Of a stretch of 64,000 nt of DNA, positions 15,681 to 25,930 are shown piece by piece. The position numbers and the translations under genes were made by a program. Source of the DNA: CAZCZZ01 sp964503335. Lineage in GTDB: Bacteria > Verrucomicrobiota > Kiritimatiellia > CAIVKH01. Within the stretch, counting starts at the first letter, position 1. Each line of letters begins with the position of its first letter. Below the pieces are notes generated by a model that worked only from the letters and a program-made list of their open reading frames with translations, was not told the DNA's origin and made no database searches. The stretch is from the NCBI GenBank assembly GCA_964503335.1, contig CAZCZZ010000006.1, forward strand, positions 36,466 to 100,465, written 5' to 3'.

Positions 15681-18281
15681 ATGTGGCGATGGCTTCTGCT
15701 TCTGGTCCCGGCGGCGATGTGGGCGACATGGCCGCGCCTGCCGGTCCTGGATGCGCAGGCGAGCCCGGGGGCAGGGGTTGCGGACGGATCGGTCCGATCG
15801 GTCGTATCCGTCCGATCCGTCCCCCAAGCCGAAAAGCCCGCCGCCACGCTCACCTTCAACAACCAGGTCTTCGAACACCGGCCCGCGGACGCGGTCACGG
15901 CCTATCTCGCGACACGAAGCGCACTGGCATCGAACGAAAGCGCGGTCGTGCTCGTTGCGCTGGCAGAAGTTCCAACGATTGGAAAAAGGGAGGAGCTGAA
16001 GTTCCAAGGGTTGGAACTTTCGGCGTACGTGCCCGATCGCGGATGGGTGGCGCGGGTGCGGAGGCTTGAAGCGACGAACCAAGCTGCGGCCAGGGCTTGG
16101 GCGACATCGTCGCTGACCTTCTTCCGCCCCTTCGACCCGTCCCTTCGCATCGATCCGCGCCTTTTCGAGCCGTGCGACTGCGACGCGGTCCCATTCTATA
16201 TGTATCCTGCGCCGGGCATTGATCCGGAGCAGTTGCTGGAGGAACTCACCACCGCGGGCTTTGAAGGCCTCGGCGTATTTCGCCATGGTGCGTTCCCGTA
16301 TCTCGCGGGCGCCATGGACGATGTGTCGCTGAGGCGACTCGCCGATGTCGCGGGTGCACATCCGGACGTGCAATTCATGACCCGCGGTGCCGGGGCGCGA
16401 CTGATGAATATCGCTTCGGCGAAGACGCTGCAGTCGGGCAGCCACACCGGTCCGCTCCCCATCTTCGCGCACGGCGTGTACGGCAGCAACCAGGTCATTG
16501 CGGTGTGCGACACGGGGCTCGACGTGGACCATTGCTTCTTTCGCGATGGGTTGGACACGCTGCCGCCGACGAATCGCCTTGGCGGCACGAACGTGAACCT
16601 GTCCTTAAGGAAGGTCATCGCGGCCGACTTCCTGTATGCCGGTGACAATCCATCCGTGTCGACGCATTGGGACAACGATGGACACGGCACGCGTGTTTCG
16701 GGTCACGCGTTGGGTTCGAATCTCTCGTCGCCGCTCGCCACGAATGCCAACAACGGCATGGCCCCGGGTGCAAAGCTGATCATCCAGGACGGCGGGTTCA
16801 CCGTGGCCGATAACTGCTCGGACCTTGTAGGCCTTGGCTGCCCGGTCACCAACTTCCTCCCCGCCTTGCAGCAGGCATGGGCGCAGGGCGCGCGGATACA
16901 CAACAACAGTTGGGGCGACAACGAGAATGCGACCCTCGGGGCGCGGAATCTTTACTCGCAGTGCAGCCGCGAGCTTGATGCCATGACGTGGTCGAACAAG
17001 AATTTCCTGGTAGTCTGCGCGGCGGGGAACGACACATCGAACGACCAGGTCTCGAGTCCTTCCACGGCCAAGAATGGGCTCAGCGTCGCTGCGACCGTCG
17101 GCGGATCGGGCCAGGACTCCATCGCCTCGTTTTCGAGCAGGGGGTGGACGGCGGACGGACGTATCAAGCCCGACCTCGCCGCGCCGGGCCAGAGCGTCAC
17201 GTCCTCGTCATCCGACTTCAACATCACGACGCTGAACTGCGGCGTAGGCGCGGGCAGCGGTACGAGCTTCTCGTCGCCCATGGTGGCGGGACTCGCAGCT
17301 TTGGTGCGCGACTACTTCGCGCAGGGCTTGTATGCATCGAACGCCATGCCTGATGTCAGTGCGGCGCTGGTGAAGGCCGTGCTCATCAATGCGTCGATGA
17401 ACATGACAAACGCGTCGGCACGTCCGCCGTCCCGCGACCAGGGGTGGGGGCGGGTGAATCTGGACAGCGCGCTGGCGTTCACGGATTCGGTGCATCGCAT
17501 CGCTGTCGCCGATCACGCACCGTTCTTCGTCCAGAACCCCAACGTGCCCTTCACGACCTACGTCAATGTGACCAGCACCGGCCAGCCGCTCAAGGCGACG
17601 CTGGTGTGGTCGGACTATCCCGGCACGCCCGGCGCGGGCAAGCAGCTCATCAACGATCTCGACCTCCTTGTTCGCACAAAGTCCGACAACTACGCCGGGA
17701 ACATCTTCTCGAACGGGTACTCGTTGAGCGGTGTGTCTTTCGATCGAACCAACAACGTGGAGCAGGTTCATCTCCAGGTGGTGTCGACGGGCATCGTCGA
17801 GGTGTCCGTCTGGGCCCATGTCATTCCGCAGCCGACACAGGACTTTGCGCTCGTGGTCCGGGGAGGGCTCGACCACTTCCCGCTGGCGCGTGACGATGAT
17901 GCGGACGATTTGCCGGACGGCTGGGAGCTGTGGCATTTCGGTTCGATCACCAACGCGGCGGGCGCGGACGATTCCGACGGCGACGGTGTGTCCAACTCCG
18001 CCGAGTATGGCGCAAACACCGAGCCGACGAATGCGCTGTCGTACTTGGTCCTCGAGCATCTCGAGCCGACTGCAAGTGGCGGGATTGAAGTCGCAGCTCA
18101 ACTTCAGCCCGGCAGGGCCTTTGCACTCCAGGCCGCAGACGCGGAAGCCTATGTCGAAGTGAGCAACACTGCGGCGCGCTTCATCACGGGAATGCCGCTG
18201 ACGCCTGCATCGCACACCTTTACGGACGACACCGCGTCAAACATCGCTGCGCGGCTCTACCGGCTCCTCGCACATCCGTGA
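15681..18281 (+). CDS. Secreted subtilisin-like serine protease (S8 family)
   Basis: The 866-residue protein has a signal peptide (MWRWLLLLVPAAMWATWPR), a propeptide-like region to about residue 250, and an S8 catalytic domain with Asp in VIAVCDTGLDVDH, His in DGHGTRVSGHALG, the oxyanion-site region AAGNDTSNDQ and Ser in GTSFSSPMVAGLAALV. A beta-sandwich domain follows (about 625-730), then an acidic segment (DDDADDLPDGWELWHFGS, DSDGDGVSNSAEYG) like calcium-binding repeats of PVC surface proteins. Start ATG 15681 is preferred to the TTG at 15645 for the signal peptide. The paired palindromes at 15970-16016 lie in frame within the propeptide. It probably degrades proteins outside the cell. Confidence 0.9.
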   Translation: MWRWLLLLVPAAMWATWPRLPVLDAQASPGAGVADGSVRSVVSVRSVPQAEKPAATLTFNNQVFEHRPADAVTAYLATRSALASNESAVVLVALAEVPTIGKREELKFQGLELSAYVPDRGWVARVRRLEATNQAAARAWATSSLTFFRPFDPSLRIDPRLFEPCDCDAVPFYMYPAPGIDPEQLLEELTTAGFEGLGVFRHGAFPYLAGAMDDVSLRRLADVAGAHPDVQFMTRGAGARLMNIASAKTLQSGSHTGPLPIFAHGVYGSNQVIAVCDTGLDVDHCFFRDGLDTLPPTNRLGGTNVNLSLRKVIAADFLYAGDNPSVSTHWDNDGHGTRVSGHALGSNLSSPLATNANNGMAPGAKLIIQDGGFTVADNCSDLVGLGCPVTNFLPALQQAWAQGARIHNNSWGDNENATLGARNLYSQCSRELDAMTWSNKNFLVVCAAGNDTSNDQVSSPSTAKNGLSVAATVGGSGQDSIASFSSRGWTADGRIKPDLAAPGQSVTSSSSDFNITTLNCGVGAGSGTSFSSPMVAGLAALVRDYFAQGLYASNAMPDVSAALVKAVLINASMNMTNASARPPSRDQGWGRVNLDSALAFTDSVHRIAVADHAPFFVQNPNVPFTTYVNVTSTGQPLKATLVWSDYPGTPGAGKQLINDLDLLVRTKSDNYAGNIFSNGYSLSGVSFDRTNNVEQVHLQVVSTGIVEVSVWAHVIPQPTQDFALVVRGGLDHFPLARDDDADDLPDGWELWHFGSITNAAGADDSDGDGVSNSAEYGANTEPTNALSYLVLEHLEPTASGGIEVAAQLQPGRAFALQAADAEAYVEVSNTAARFITGMPLTPASHTFTDDTASNIAARLYRLLAHP
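15970..16016. repeat. Paired palindrome TTCCAA-N3-TTGGAA, copy A
   Basis: TTCCAACGATTGGAA (15970-15984) and TTCCAAGGGTTGGAA (16002-16016) start 32 bases apart. The pair lies inside the protease gene and encodes part of VPTIGKREELKFQGLEL. The same paired arrangement occurs at 39032 and 55679. Confidence 0.8.
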
Positions 18282-18341
18282 CCCTCCGTTCTTGAATGTT
18301 GCCTCAGCCGTGCGGTACATAGGGCAGCTTTAAGGCGATTC

Positions 18342-21300
18342 ATGGCTTCTACACGCAACGTGACAACGGGCGAAACCAGGGCGGACGAATCGGGTGCGGC
18401 GGGGGATGCCGCGCGCTTTGCGTTCATGGACAAGAACATGCTCGTGCGGCTGCTCGTCAGCCTGTCGCGTCGCTTCTCCCAGCAGGAGGCCCAGCTTGCC
18501 GCAGCCTCGCAGCAGCTCGAGGAAGCGGCCGTAAGCCTCGACGAGCAGAAACACGCCTTCAGCCTGCTCCAGCGGGAATCCGACCAGCGCATCGGGGAAC
18601 TGACGCGCCAGCTCGACGCGCTCGGCGCTGAGTTCAAGGCCGGCGAGAAGGCGATCCAGGACCTCCGCAATGCCTCCGCCGAGGAACGGGTCGGCTTGAA
18701 GAAGGCGTCAGAAGGCGTACGGGATGAGAACGCCGCGCTCGAACGCCAGCTGAAGAAGCTTGAGGCCGAACTGGCCCGGGCAAAGCCGGAGCCCACGGAA
18801 GTCGATCGCCTGCGCCAGCGTGAGGCGTCGCTCCTCCAGCGCGTGGCCGAGTTTGAGGCCCGCGTTGCAGACGGAGAGAAGGCGCTGAAGGAAGCCCGCT
18901 TCGACTACGAGAAGACGATACGCGACCAGAAGGCGTTGCACGAAGAGCAGGCCGCGACAATCCGTTCCCTGCAGGAGAGCGTGACGCCGGTGCGCGCCGA
19001 GTCCGGCGACGTGAAGCGCCGCAGCGAGGAGCTTGCCAAGCAGCTTGCCGAGCGCACGGCAGCCCTGGACCAGCGCGAAAAGGATATTGCCCGGCTTGAG
19101 CAAAGCCTCGCCGAGCGGGGGCGCGAGGCCGGCGAGGCACGCCGCCTGCTCGATGAGCAGGCGCGCCGCACGGAAATGGTGGAGCGACAACTGGCCGAGT
19201 TGTCGTCGCAGCATCGCAAGATGGTGGCAGACCGGCCGGTCGAGCCTGTGGTCACGCCCTCCTTTGATAAGGAGCGAGAGCAGCTTCAGCGTCAGATGGA
19301 TGAGGCGCTGTCCAAGGCAGAGGCCGGATACAAGGGACAACTCGCCGAGCTGCGCAACGCCCTCGCGCGGTCCGAGGAAGAACGCAGGAAGCTCGAAGGC
19401 TTGCCCGTAGCCCTTGAGACGCTGAAGAGGGACCTCGCGTCGGCGCAATCAGCCGTTCAAGTGGCCACATCGGAGCGAGCATCCGCGCTGGCACGGATCG
19501 GGGAACTCGAGTCCAGTGCCGCCAGACAGGCCGGCGAAATGCAGAAGTCGGCCGTGTCGTTGGCCCTGGAGCGGGATACTGCGCGTGCCCGGGTCAAGGA
19601 AGTCGAAGATGCGGCAAGCCGGCAGGCGACGGAAGCGAAGAAGCGCGCGGCCGAGCTGGAATCACAGATCAGTGCCAAGCTGAACACCGTTACCGACCTT
19701 ACGAAGAAGACCGCGGACCTCGAGCGCGAGCTGGCCACGGCGCGCGAAGCCGCGACGCGTTCGACCCGCAGCCTCGACGAGGAACGGGCAACGTGGCGTA
19801 CGAAAGGCGACGAGCTCCGCAAAGCGATGGAGGCTTCAAGGGCCGAGGCAGATCGCGCGAAGCAGGATGCCGCGACGGCGCAAAAGGCCCTGGTCTCGGC
19901 GAGGGAGGATCTTGATCAACTGCGCAGGTCGGGCGAGGACCACAAGAAGAGCTCGAGTGCGTTACAGGCCGAAGTGGCCCGGCTGACGCTGGAGATTGCC
20001 GGGGCGCTGAAGAGCATTCAAACGATCACAGCGGAGCGCGACGGACTCGTCGCTAAATCCAAGTCGACCGAGGCCACGCTGTCAGCGCGGATGTCGGACT
20101 CGCTGAAGAAGGCCGAGGACCTCGAGCAGCAGCTGGCCGGCAAGGCTCATGACCTGGCGGAAGCACAGGCCCGGATTGCTGAACTGGAACAGCGCGTCAG
20201 CGCCTCGACGAAAGCCGCCGAAGAACAGAAGCGGTCCGTCACGCAGCTCCAGGCAGAAATTGCCCGGCTCACCGCCGCCGTATCGGGGTCGCAGTCCACC
20301 ATCCAGTCCCTGACATCGGAGCGGAACGAGTACGCGGCAAAGGCGAAGGCCGCGGAGACCACGTTTGGCGCGCAGGCCGAAGGATCGCGCAAACGCGTTG
20401 CGGAACTCGAAGCCCTGCTTGAAGCGCAGAGCCAGGAATTGAAGGAAACGCAGCAGCAGGCCGCGGAGGCCGGCAACGCGCTCGCGAGTCTTCAACAGCT
20501 TGCGAAGGAGGCCGAGCGAGCCCGCGAGGAACACAAGGCTGTCGCGGAACGGCTCCAGAACCACCTGGCCGCAGCGCAGAAAACGATCCAGGACCTCAAC
20601 TCGGAGAAGAACGGCCTCGCGATCCGCATCAAGTCGGCCGAAGAAACAGCCGGTAGCCGCAGCGCGGAAGTCGCCGGGCTCCGTGCGGAGTGCGACAAGG
20701 TCCGCGCGGCGCTGGACGCGGCCCTGGTTGACGTGAAGTCGCGGAATAACGAGTTGCTCCAGCTCAAGCAGTCCGCGGGCAGGACCGAGGAAGATCTGCG
20801 GAGCAAGCTTGCGACCGCGCTGTCGCAAATCGACGCGGTGCGAAAGGAACACGAGACGGCAAACGCCGGCCTGAAGAAACAGGTGGCGGAACTGGAGCGC
20901 CAGCGCGCGGAGGAAGCCGCCGGCCGTCGAGAACTTGAAGCGCGACTCGGCTCAACAGAGAAGGAACTGCAGAAGCAGCTTTCCGATGCGCGTGCCGCGC
21001 TGGAGGCGACGAAGGCCGAACTCAATACCCTCCGCGTAAAGGCGGAAGAGGAACGGCTGGCCGTCATGACGCGCCAGGAGGCCTGGTCGCGCGTGGAGCA
21101 CGAGCTCAAGCTGCAACTGGCGGACCTGACCGACAATTTCCAGGCACGCTCGCAGGAGGCGGATCGACTCCGCTTCGAGAGCGCCCACGAGAAGGAGCGC
21201 AACACGGCGGACCGGGAGGCATGGGCCAGCGAGCGCAAGTCGCTCGAAGACCGTGTGGAGGATCTCGAGCGCCAACTCACCGGCGCCCGCATGGAGATCG

Positions 21301-23498
21301 ACGGCCTGAACGAAACGGTGGCCGCCGAACGCGCCGAGGCGCAGGTCCTGCGGGAAGCTCAAGAGGCGGCTCAGAAGGAGTGGACCCGCTCGCTGGACGA
21401 TGCGGAATCCAGCCAGCGCGCCGTGCAGTCGCGTCTCGACGACACCCTTGGGCTCCTGGCTGGAAAGGAGAATGCGCTCCGCGAGGCAGAGCAGTCGGCG
21501 AAGACGCGTATCGGTGATCTGACCAACAAGGTGGCGCAACTCGACGCCGAGCTGAGCCGCAGGACGACGGCGCTTGAGGAGGAACGTCGCGCCGCCCAGC
21601 AATCGCGCGAAGCAGCGACGAGTCGTGAGACCGAACTGCAGCGTGGCTTGGAAGACTTGCGACGGAAGGTGGCCACGCTAGAGGGCGATCTCAAGGCTCG
21701 TACGGATTCTCTGCAGGAGGCAAAGACGCGTGGCGATGCGCAGCAGGCCGAGTTGCAGTCGCGCCAGGCTGATTTCCAGCGCACGGAGAAGGACCTGAAG
21801 GACCGGATCCAGCGCGGGGAAGCCGAAAAGAAGAGAGTGGACGAACTGCTTGAAGCTGTGCGTCGCGAGTTGGAGGAGGCGCGGCGCCAGGCGAAGAGCC
21901 AGAAGGATGATGCCGAGCGACGCGAAGAGGCGCTTCAGTCGCGCTTCGACAAGGCCACGGGTGACCTGCAGCGTTCTGCGGCCACGGTGGATGAACTCCG
22001 CAAGAAGCTTGAGGAAGAGCGGACGAACGCGCTTGCGGCGTCGGACGAGGCATCCCGCAAGGAGCAGGAGGCCACGAAGCGCATCGAGGAGTTGAAGCGG
22101 TCGCTGGACACGGCGCGGTCGGAAGCTGAAGCGGCGCGCGTGCAACTTGAAGAGAGGAAGCACGAGTTCCAGGTCAGTTTCGAGACGGGCTTGGAGAAGG
22201 AGAAGGCGCTCAAGCTCCAACTGGATGAAGTCGGACATGATCGCGACAGGCTGTCGGGCGACATCGATCGCATCACCTTCGAGCTGAACGCCACGAAGGA
22301 TGCCCTGCGCGCGGCGCAGGAGGATGCGTTACGCAAGGATGCCGACGCACAGGAGCAGATCGAGCGGCTTCGCAAGGAAGTGGAGCAGGCCACGCACAAT
22401 GCCGACAACGTGTCGCGTCAACTCGACGCGGAGCGGGAAGCGCACGCTGCGGCGATGGAGGATCTCGGCCGCCGCGAGAAGTCCGCGCAGACGCGCATGG
22501 ATCTGCTGGAGAAGGGCGCCGAGGCCCAGAATCGCATCCTGGCCGAAACCAAACGGCGGTTGGAGAAGCAGGAAGAGGAATACCGCACGCTGCGCCAGGA
22601 TTCAGGTCGCAACGAGCAGTCCATGACGCGTCAACTCGACAAACTCAAGACAGACTTGCGCGAGAGCCAGCGGCAGCTCAATGAGGCCACGCGGAAGCTC
22701 CAGTTGCGCGAAGAGGAGTATCGCGCACAGCAGTTGCGCGCCGCGCAGAAGGAGCAGGTGCTTTCGCGCCAGATTGCCGAGCTTAAACTGCGCGGACCGG
22801 GCACGGGTCCGGCCGCCGTGACGGACGTCGAGCGTCGCCTCAAGTTCCAGAAGGACCAGTACGACCAGCTCAAGAAGCAGGCCGAGAACCGGGAAGCCGA
22901 GTTGCAGCAGGCCCTTGATGAGATGAAGCGGACACTTGAGACGGCGCAAGCGGATGCCGCGGCCGCCGTGGAGGCTGCAACGGAAGCCACCGAGGCGCAG
23001 AAGTCGCGCATGACCGAGGTGCAGAAGCGCGAGCGCGACCTACAGGTGGAACTCGACGCCGTGAAGGCGGAACTGAGGGAGATTTCGGGGATCCTTGATC
23101 TGCGCCGCGAAGACGCGGAGAAGACGCGCGAGGCCTTGAAGGCAACCGAGGAGGAATCCGAGCGGCTCAAGGTTCAGGCGGAGCGCGAGGTCATCGAGCA
23201 GCGCCGGCAGGCCCGTGAGTTGACGGACAAACTCGACGAGGTGAAGCGTTCGTTTGACGAGCAGCGGGTTGCGCTAAAAGCCCAGGAGCATGAGTTCCAG
23301 CGACGCGAGCAGGAGTTGCAGCGCGAACTTGCGAAGATGAAGTCCGAGCTGGAGCAGGCCAATTCGTTCTATGGTGAAATGTTCGGGCAACTGGAGGAGA
23401 AGCGGGAGCAATACCGCATGCTGAAGCAGCAGGGCGAGGCGCGCGAGCGAGAGCTGCTGGCGAAGATTGCGGAGTTGCAGGGACGTCCGATGTCGTAA
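18342..23498 (+). CDS. Giant coiled-coil protein (1718 residues), unknown function
   Basis: From about residue 45 to the end the protein is continuous heptad-rich coiled coil with Glu, Lys, Arg, Ala, Gln and Leu dominating; there is no signal peptide, membrane helix, ATPase motif or other globular domain. The first 40 residues (ending RFAFMDKNMLVRLLVSLSRRF) may be a short head. Internal repeats of about 100 residues are visible around 530-760, for example SALQAEVARLTLEIAG with SIQTITAERDG and TQLQAEIARLTAAVSG with TIQSLTSERNE. It lacks the Walker motifs of SMC proteins. The next gene, 33 bases downstream, is a membrane-anchored protein, so the two may form an internal scaffold or filament. 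ATG 18342 has AAGG upstream. Confidence 0.75.
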   Translation: MASTRNVTTGETRADESGAAGDAARFAFMDKNMLVRLLVSLSRRFSQQEAQLAAASQQLEEAAVSLDEQKHAFSLLQRESDQRIGELTRQLDALGAEFKAGEKAIQDLRNASAEERVGLKKASEGVRDENAALERQLKKLEAELARAKPEPTEVDRLRQREASLLQRVAEFEARVADGEKALKEARFDYEKTIRDQKALHEEQAATIRSLQESVTPVRAESGDVKRRSEELAKQLAERTAALDQREKDIARLEQSLAERGREAGEARRLLDEQARRTEMVERQLAELSSQHRKMVADRPVEPVVTPSFDKEREQLQRQMDEALSKAEAGYKGQLAELRNALARSEEERRKLEGLPVALETLKRDLASAQSAVQVATSERASALARIGELESSAARQAGEMQKSAVSLALERDTARARVKEVEDAASRQATEAKKRAAELESQISAKLNTVTDLTKKTADLERELATAREAATRSTRSLDEERATWRTKGDELRKAMEASRAEADRAKQDAATAQKALVSAREDLDQLRRSGEDHKKSSSALQAEVARLTLEIAGALKSIQTITAERDGLVAKSKSTEATLSARMSDSLKKAEDLEQQLAGKAHDLAEAQARIAELEQRVSASTKAAEEQKRSVTQLQAEIARLTAAVSGSQSTIQSLTSERNEYAAKAKAAETTFGAQAEGSRKRVAELEALLEAQSQELKETQQQAAEAGNALASLQQLAKEAERAREEHKAVAERLQNHLAAAQKTIQDLNSEKNGLAIRIKSAEETAGSRSAEVAGLRAECDKVRAALDAALVDVKSRNNELLQLKQSAGRTEEDLRSKLATALSQIDAVRKEHETANAGLKKQVAELERQRAEEAAGRRELEARLGSTEKELQKQLSDARAALEATKAELNTLRVKAEEERLAVMTRQEAWSRVEHELKLQLADLTDNFQARSQEADRLRFESAHEKERNTADREAWASERKSLEDRVEDLERQLTGARMEIDGLNETVAAERAEAQVLREAQEAAQKEWTRSLDDAESSQRAVQSRLDDTLGLLAGKENALREAEQSAKTRIGDLTNKVAQLDAELSRRTTALEEERRAAQQSREAATSRETELQRGLEDLRRKVATLEGDLKARTDSLQEAKTRGDAQQAELQSRQADFQRTEKDLKDRIQRGEAEKKRVDELLEAVRRELEEARRQAKSQKDDAERREEALQSRFDKATGDLQRSAATVDELRKKLEEERTNALAASDEASRKEQEATKRIEELKRSLDTARSEAEAARVQLEERKHEFQVSFETGLEKEKALKLQLDEVGHDRDRLSGDIDRITFELNATKDALRAAQEDALRKDADAQEQIERLRKEVEQATHNADNVSRQLDAEREAHAAAMEDLGRREKSAQTRMDLLEKGAEAQNRILAETKRRLEKQEEEYRTLRQDSGRNEQSMTRQLDKLKTDLRESQRQLNEATRKLQLREEEYRAQQLRAAQKEQVLSRQIAELKLRGPGTGPAAVTDVERRLKFQKDQYDQLKKQAENREAELQQALDEMKRTLETAQADAAAAVEAATEATEAQKSRMTEVQKRERDLQVELDAVKAELREISGILDLRREDAEKTREALKATEEESERLKVQAEREVIEQRRQARELTDKLDEVKRSFDEQRVALKAQEHEFQRREQELQRELAKMKSELEQANSFYGEMFGQLEEKREQYRMLKQQGEARERELLAKIAELQGRPMS

Positions 23499-23531
23499 AC
23501 GTGGCCGGGCCACAACAGGAAGAGCGGGACA

Positions 23532-24467
23532 ATGTCTATGAACAAGGAATCAGATCATTCGAAGCAGCCGGTGAAACCGGGAAGCCAGACGGGCGTCCAG
23601 CCGGTCGCCAGGAATCTGCCGGCACAGGGCGCCAAGGCCGACGGCGAGTTCGTCGACATGCAGGACCTCCTTCCGGTCATGAGCAGCTTCCGCGAGTACC
23701 TCGATGAGGAGCAGAAGAAGACGCAGTCCCGGCTGTCCATGTTCACGTGGGTATTCGGCGCGATTGCCGCCGTGCTCATCCTGGTTCCCGTGTACCTCGT
23801 CCGGTCGTTTACGGCGCAGAACGAAAAGACGCTGAAGGCCCAGATTGCGGCCCAGGAGCGCATCGCCGAGGCCGTGATCGCCGGCTTGGAAAAATTGTCC
23901 GACGCATCGCGCGACCTGCGACGCGAGCTGGCCGCGGAGCGCAACGGGGCGACTGCGAACGATGCAGCGAAGCCCGCGGAATCGACGCTTTCGAGTTCTG
24001 TCGCTGGTCGACTTGCCCAGTCCCCCTCCGCCGAGGTGATGGCCCTCGTTCAACCTCCGGTTGAGGAACGGCCGAAAGAGGATGTCAAGGCGACCGAGGC
24101 GAAACCCGCGGAGGAAGAGCCTGCGATTCAACCGGAAGTAGTTGCTCAGGCCCGCCCCGAAGAGCCTGTGGCCGAGCCGAAGGAAGAGGTCGTGGTCGCA
24201 CCCGCCGAGCCGATGGCTCCAGCCACGAATGTCACCCTGGACATGTCCATCAATGAGGATGGCAAGAGCGAGATTGTGCTTCAGAACGTGGCGGACCGTA
24301 AGGAGATCCAACCCGCGATGGAAGAGCCCGGTGTCACCGTGCCGCCCGACGGGATGAAGGCCGGGGCGCCTGGCGGGCAGGACCTCGAAGCGCTGCTGCA
24401 GCAGGTCGAGAAGGCGATTGCCGAGAAGGAGCGGGAGCTGAAGACCCGCAAGACCCTCGGGAAGTAG
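23532..24467 (+). CDS. Single-pass membrane protein with disordered region and C-terminal coiled coil
   Basis: The 311-residue protein has a cytoplasmic N-terminal part (about 75 residues), one membrane helix (MFTWVFGAIAAVLILVPVYLV), a short coiled coil (QNEKTLKAQIAAQERIAEAV), a long Glu/Pro/Ala-rich low-complexity stretch (about 140-235) and a final helical segment (GGQDLEALLQQVEKAIAEKE). No domain is recognised. It is the second gene after the 1718-residue coiled-coil protein, in the same direction, and could anchor it to the membrane through coiled-coil contacts. ATG 23532 has a GGGA upstream. The stop converges with trkH ten bases away. Confidence 0.65.
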   Translation: MSMNKESDHSKQPVKPGSQTGVQPVARNLPAQGAKADGEFVDMQDLLPVMSSFREYLDEEQKKTQSRLSMFTWVFGAIAAVLILVPVYLVRSFTAQNEKTLKAQIAAQERIAEAVIAGLEKLSDASRDLRRELAAERNGATANDAAKPAESTLSSSVAGRLAQSPSAEVMALVQPPVEERPKEDVKATEAKPAEEEPAIQPEVVAQARPEEPVAEPKEEVVVAPAEPMAPATNVTLDMSINEDGKSEIVLQNVADRKEIQPAMEEPGVTVPPDGMKAGAPGGQDLEALLQQVEKAIAEKERELKTRKTLGK

Positions 24468-24477
24468 AGAGCAGCTC

Positions 24478-25923
24478 CTACCGCCGCCAGAAGCGCGGAA
24501 GCAGAACGACCAGCAGCGTGTAGAACTCCAAGCGACCGAGCAGCATCGAAAGAATGAGGATGCACTTGGCCGGTGTTGGAAACACGTCGTAAGCCTCTGT
24601 GGCTCCCGCCATGGAAAAGCCCGGGCCCACACCGCCCAGACAGCCCGCCGTCGCGGTGAAGGCAGTCTCTACGTCAACGAAGAAGGACATTGCGAGGGCT
24701 GCTCCTGCGTAGAAGATCAGGTACAGCGTGACAAACGTCGTGATGCTGGCCGCCGTGCTGTTATCCACGATCTGATGTCCGAGCCGGACCGGAACGACGG
24801 CCTGCGGATGAATGAAGAGCCACGCTTCGCGCGCGATTCGCTTCAACACGACCAGGACGCGTACCTGTTTCATGGCCCCGCAGGTGGATCCGGCGCAGCC
24901 ACCGATGAGCATGCAGAAGACAAGGATGATTTTGGCCGAGAAGGGCCACGTGTCGAAATCCATGGTGAAGAAGCCAGTGGTCGTGAGCAGGGACGTAACA
25001 CCGAAGACGGCATGACGCATGGCCGTGACAAGGGGGATGTGCTGGGCGTTCGCGATGATCAAACCGACTGCGACGCATGAAGCAAGCCACCAGCCGAAGT
25101 AGAATCGGAACTCAGTGTCCCTGAAGTATGCCAGTGGTTTCCCGCGCAGCGCACGGAAATGCAGGGTGAAATTCACGGCACTGAGGAACATGAACGCAAC
25201 CAGTACAACTTCGATGTAATGGCTGTCGAATGCGGCGATCGATTCCGTGCGCGTTGAGAAACCGCCTGTAGCTACTGCCGCGAAGGAATGGCAGAGGGCA
25301 TCGAACCACGACATACCTCCGAACCGCAGCAGTATGGTTAGCACGACATTCATGCCAATGTAGATGACCCAGAGCAGCTTTGCGGTCGTGGCGATGCGCG
25401 GCGTAAGCCGGTCACGTGAAACGCCCGATGCTTCGGCGCGGTAGAGCTGCATGCCCCCCGTGCCGACGAGGGGAAGGATGGCCACGCAAAAGACGAGAAT
25501 GCCCATGCCCCCCATGAAATGGGTGAGGGCGCGCCAGAAGAGAATGCCGTAGGGTGTGTTGTCGGGGTCCGCAATGATCGATGCGCCGGTCGTCGTGAGC
25601 CCGGAGACGGTTTCGAAAAATGCGTCTACGAAGCTCGGCACGGCATCGCAGAGCATGAACGGCAGCGAGCCTGCGAGGCTGGCGCTGAGCCACCCGAAGG
25701 TGACGACGCCGATGCCGTCGCGGACGGAAAGTTCCGGTGGATGGCGGGTGAGGGACCAGACGGAGAAGCCGACGATGATCACCGCGGCGAAGGACAGGGC
25801 CATGCCGCGCTGCGTTTCCCAAGGGTCTTCCATGACGTACGAGACGCCCCAGCACAAGCCCATGGCGAAGCCGAGGAACATCAGGACATAGGAAATCAGA
25901 TGGAATACGGACCGCGGCTTCAT
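24478..25923 (-). CDS. trkH: Trk potassium uptake system, membrane subunit TrkH
   Basis: The 481-residue polytopic protein has the four selectivity-filter loops of the TrkH/KtrB superfamily, each with a conserved Gly: VSGLTTTGASII, AVATGGFSTRTES, SLLTTTGFFTMDFD and TATAGCLGGVGPGFS. It conducts potassium (and possibly sodium) across the inner membrane under control of TrkA. ATG 25921-25923 is used; the in-frame upstream part overlaps trkA. It follows trkA by seven bases, so the two are cotranscribed as the complete channel and regulator pair. Confidence 0.94.
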   Translation of the reverse strand: MKPRSVFHLISYVLMFLGFAMGLCWGVSYVMEDPWETQRGMALSFAAVIIVGFSVWSLTRHPPELSVRDGIGVVTFGWLSASLAGSLPFMLCDAVPSFVDAFFETVSGLTTTGASIIADPDNTPYGILFWRALTHFMGGMGILVFCVAILPLVGTGGMQLYRAEASGVSRDRLTPRIATTAKLLWVIYIGMNVVLTILLRFGGMSWFDALCHSFAAVATGGFSTRTESIAAFDSHYIEVVLVAFMFLSAVNFTLHFRALRGKPLAYFRDTEFRFYFGWWLASCVAVGLIIANAQHIPLVTAMRHAVFGVTSLLTTTGFFTMDFDTWPFSAKIILVFCMLIGGCAGSTCGAMKQVRVLVVLKRIAREAWLFIHPQAVVPVRLGHQIVDNSTAASITTFVTLYLIFYAGAALAMSFFVDVETAFTATAGCLGGVGPGFSMAGATEAYDVFPTPAKCILILSMLLGRLEFYTLLVVLLPRFWRR

Positions 25924-25930
25924 CGTGCGC

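Noticed and set aside
18342..23498. SMC or myosin-like ATPase
   Set aside because: The coiled coil resembles SMC arms, but no Walker A, signature or hinge domain is present.
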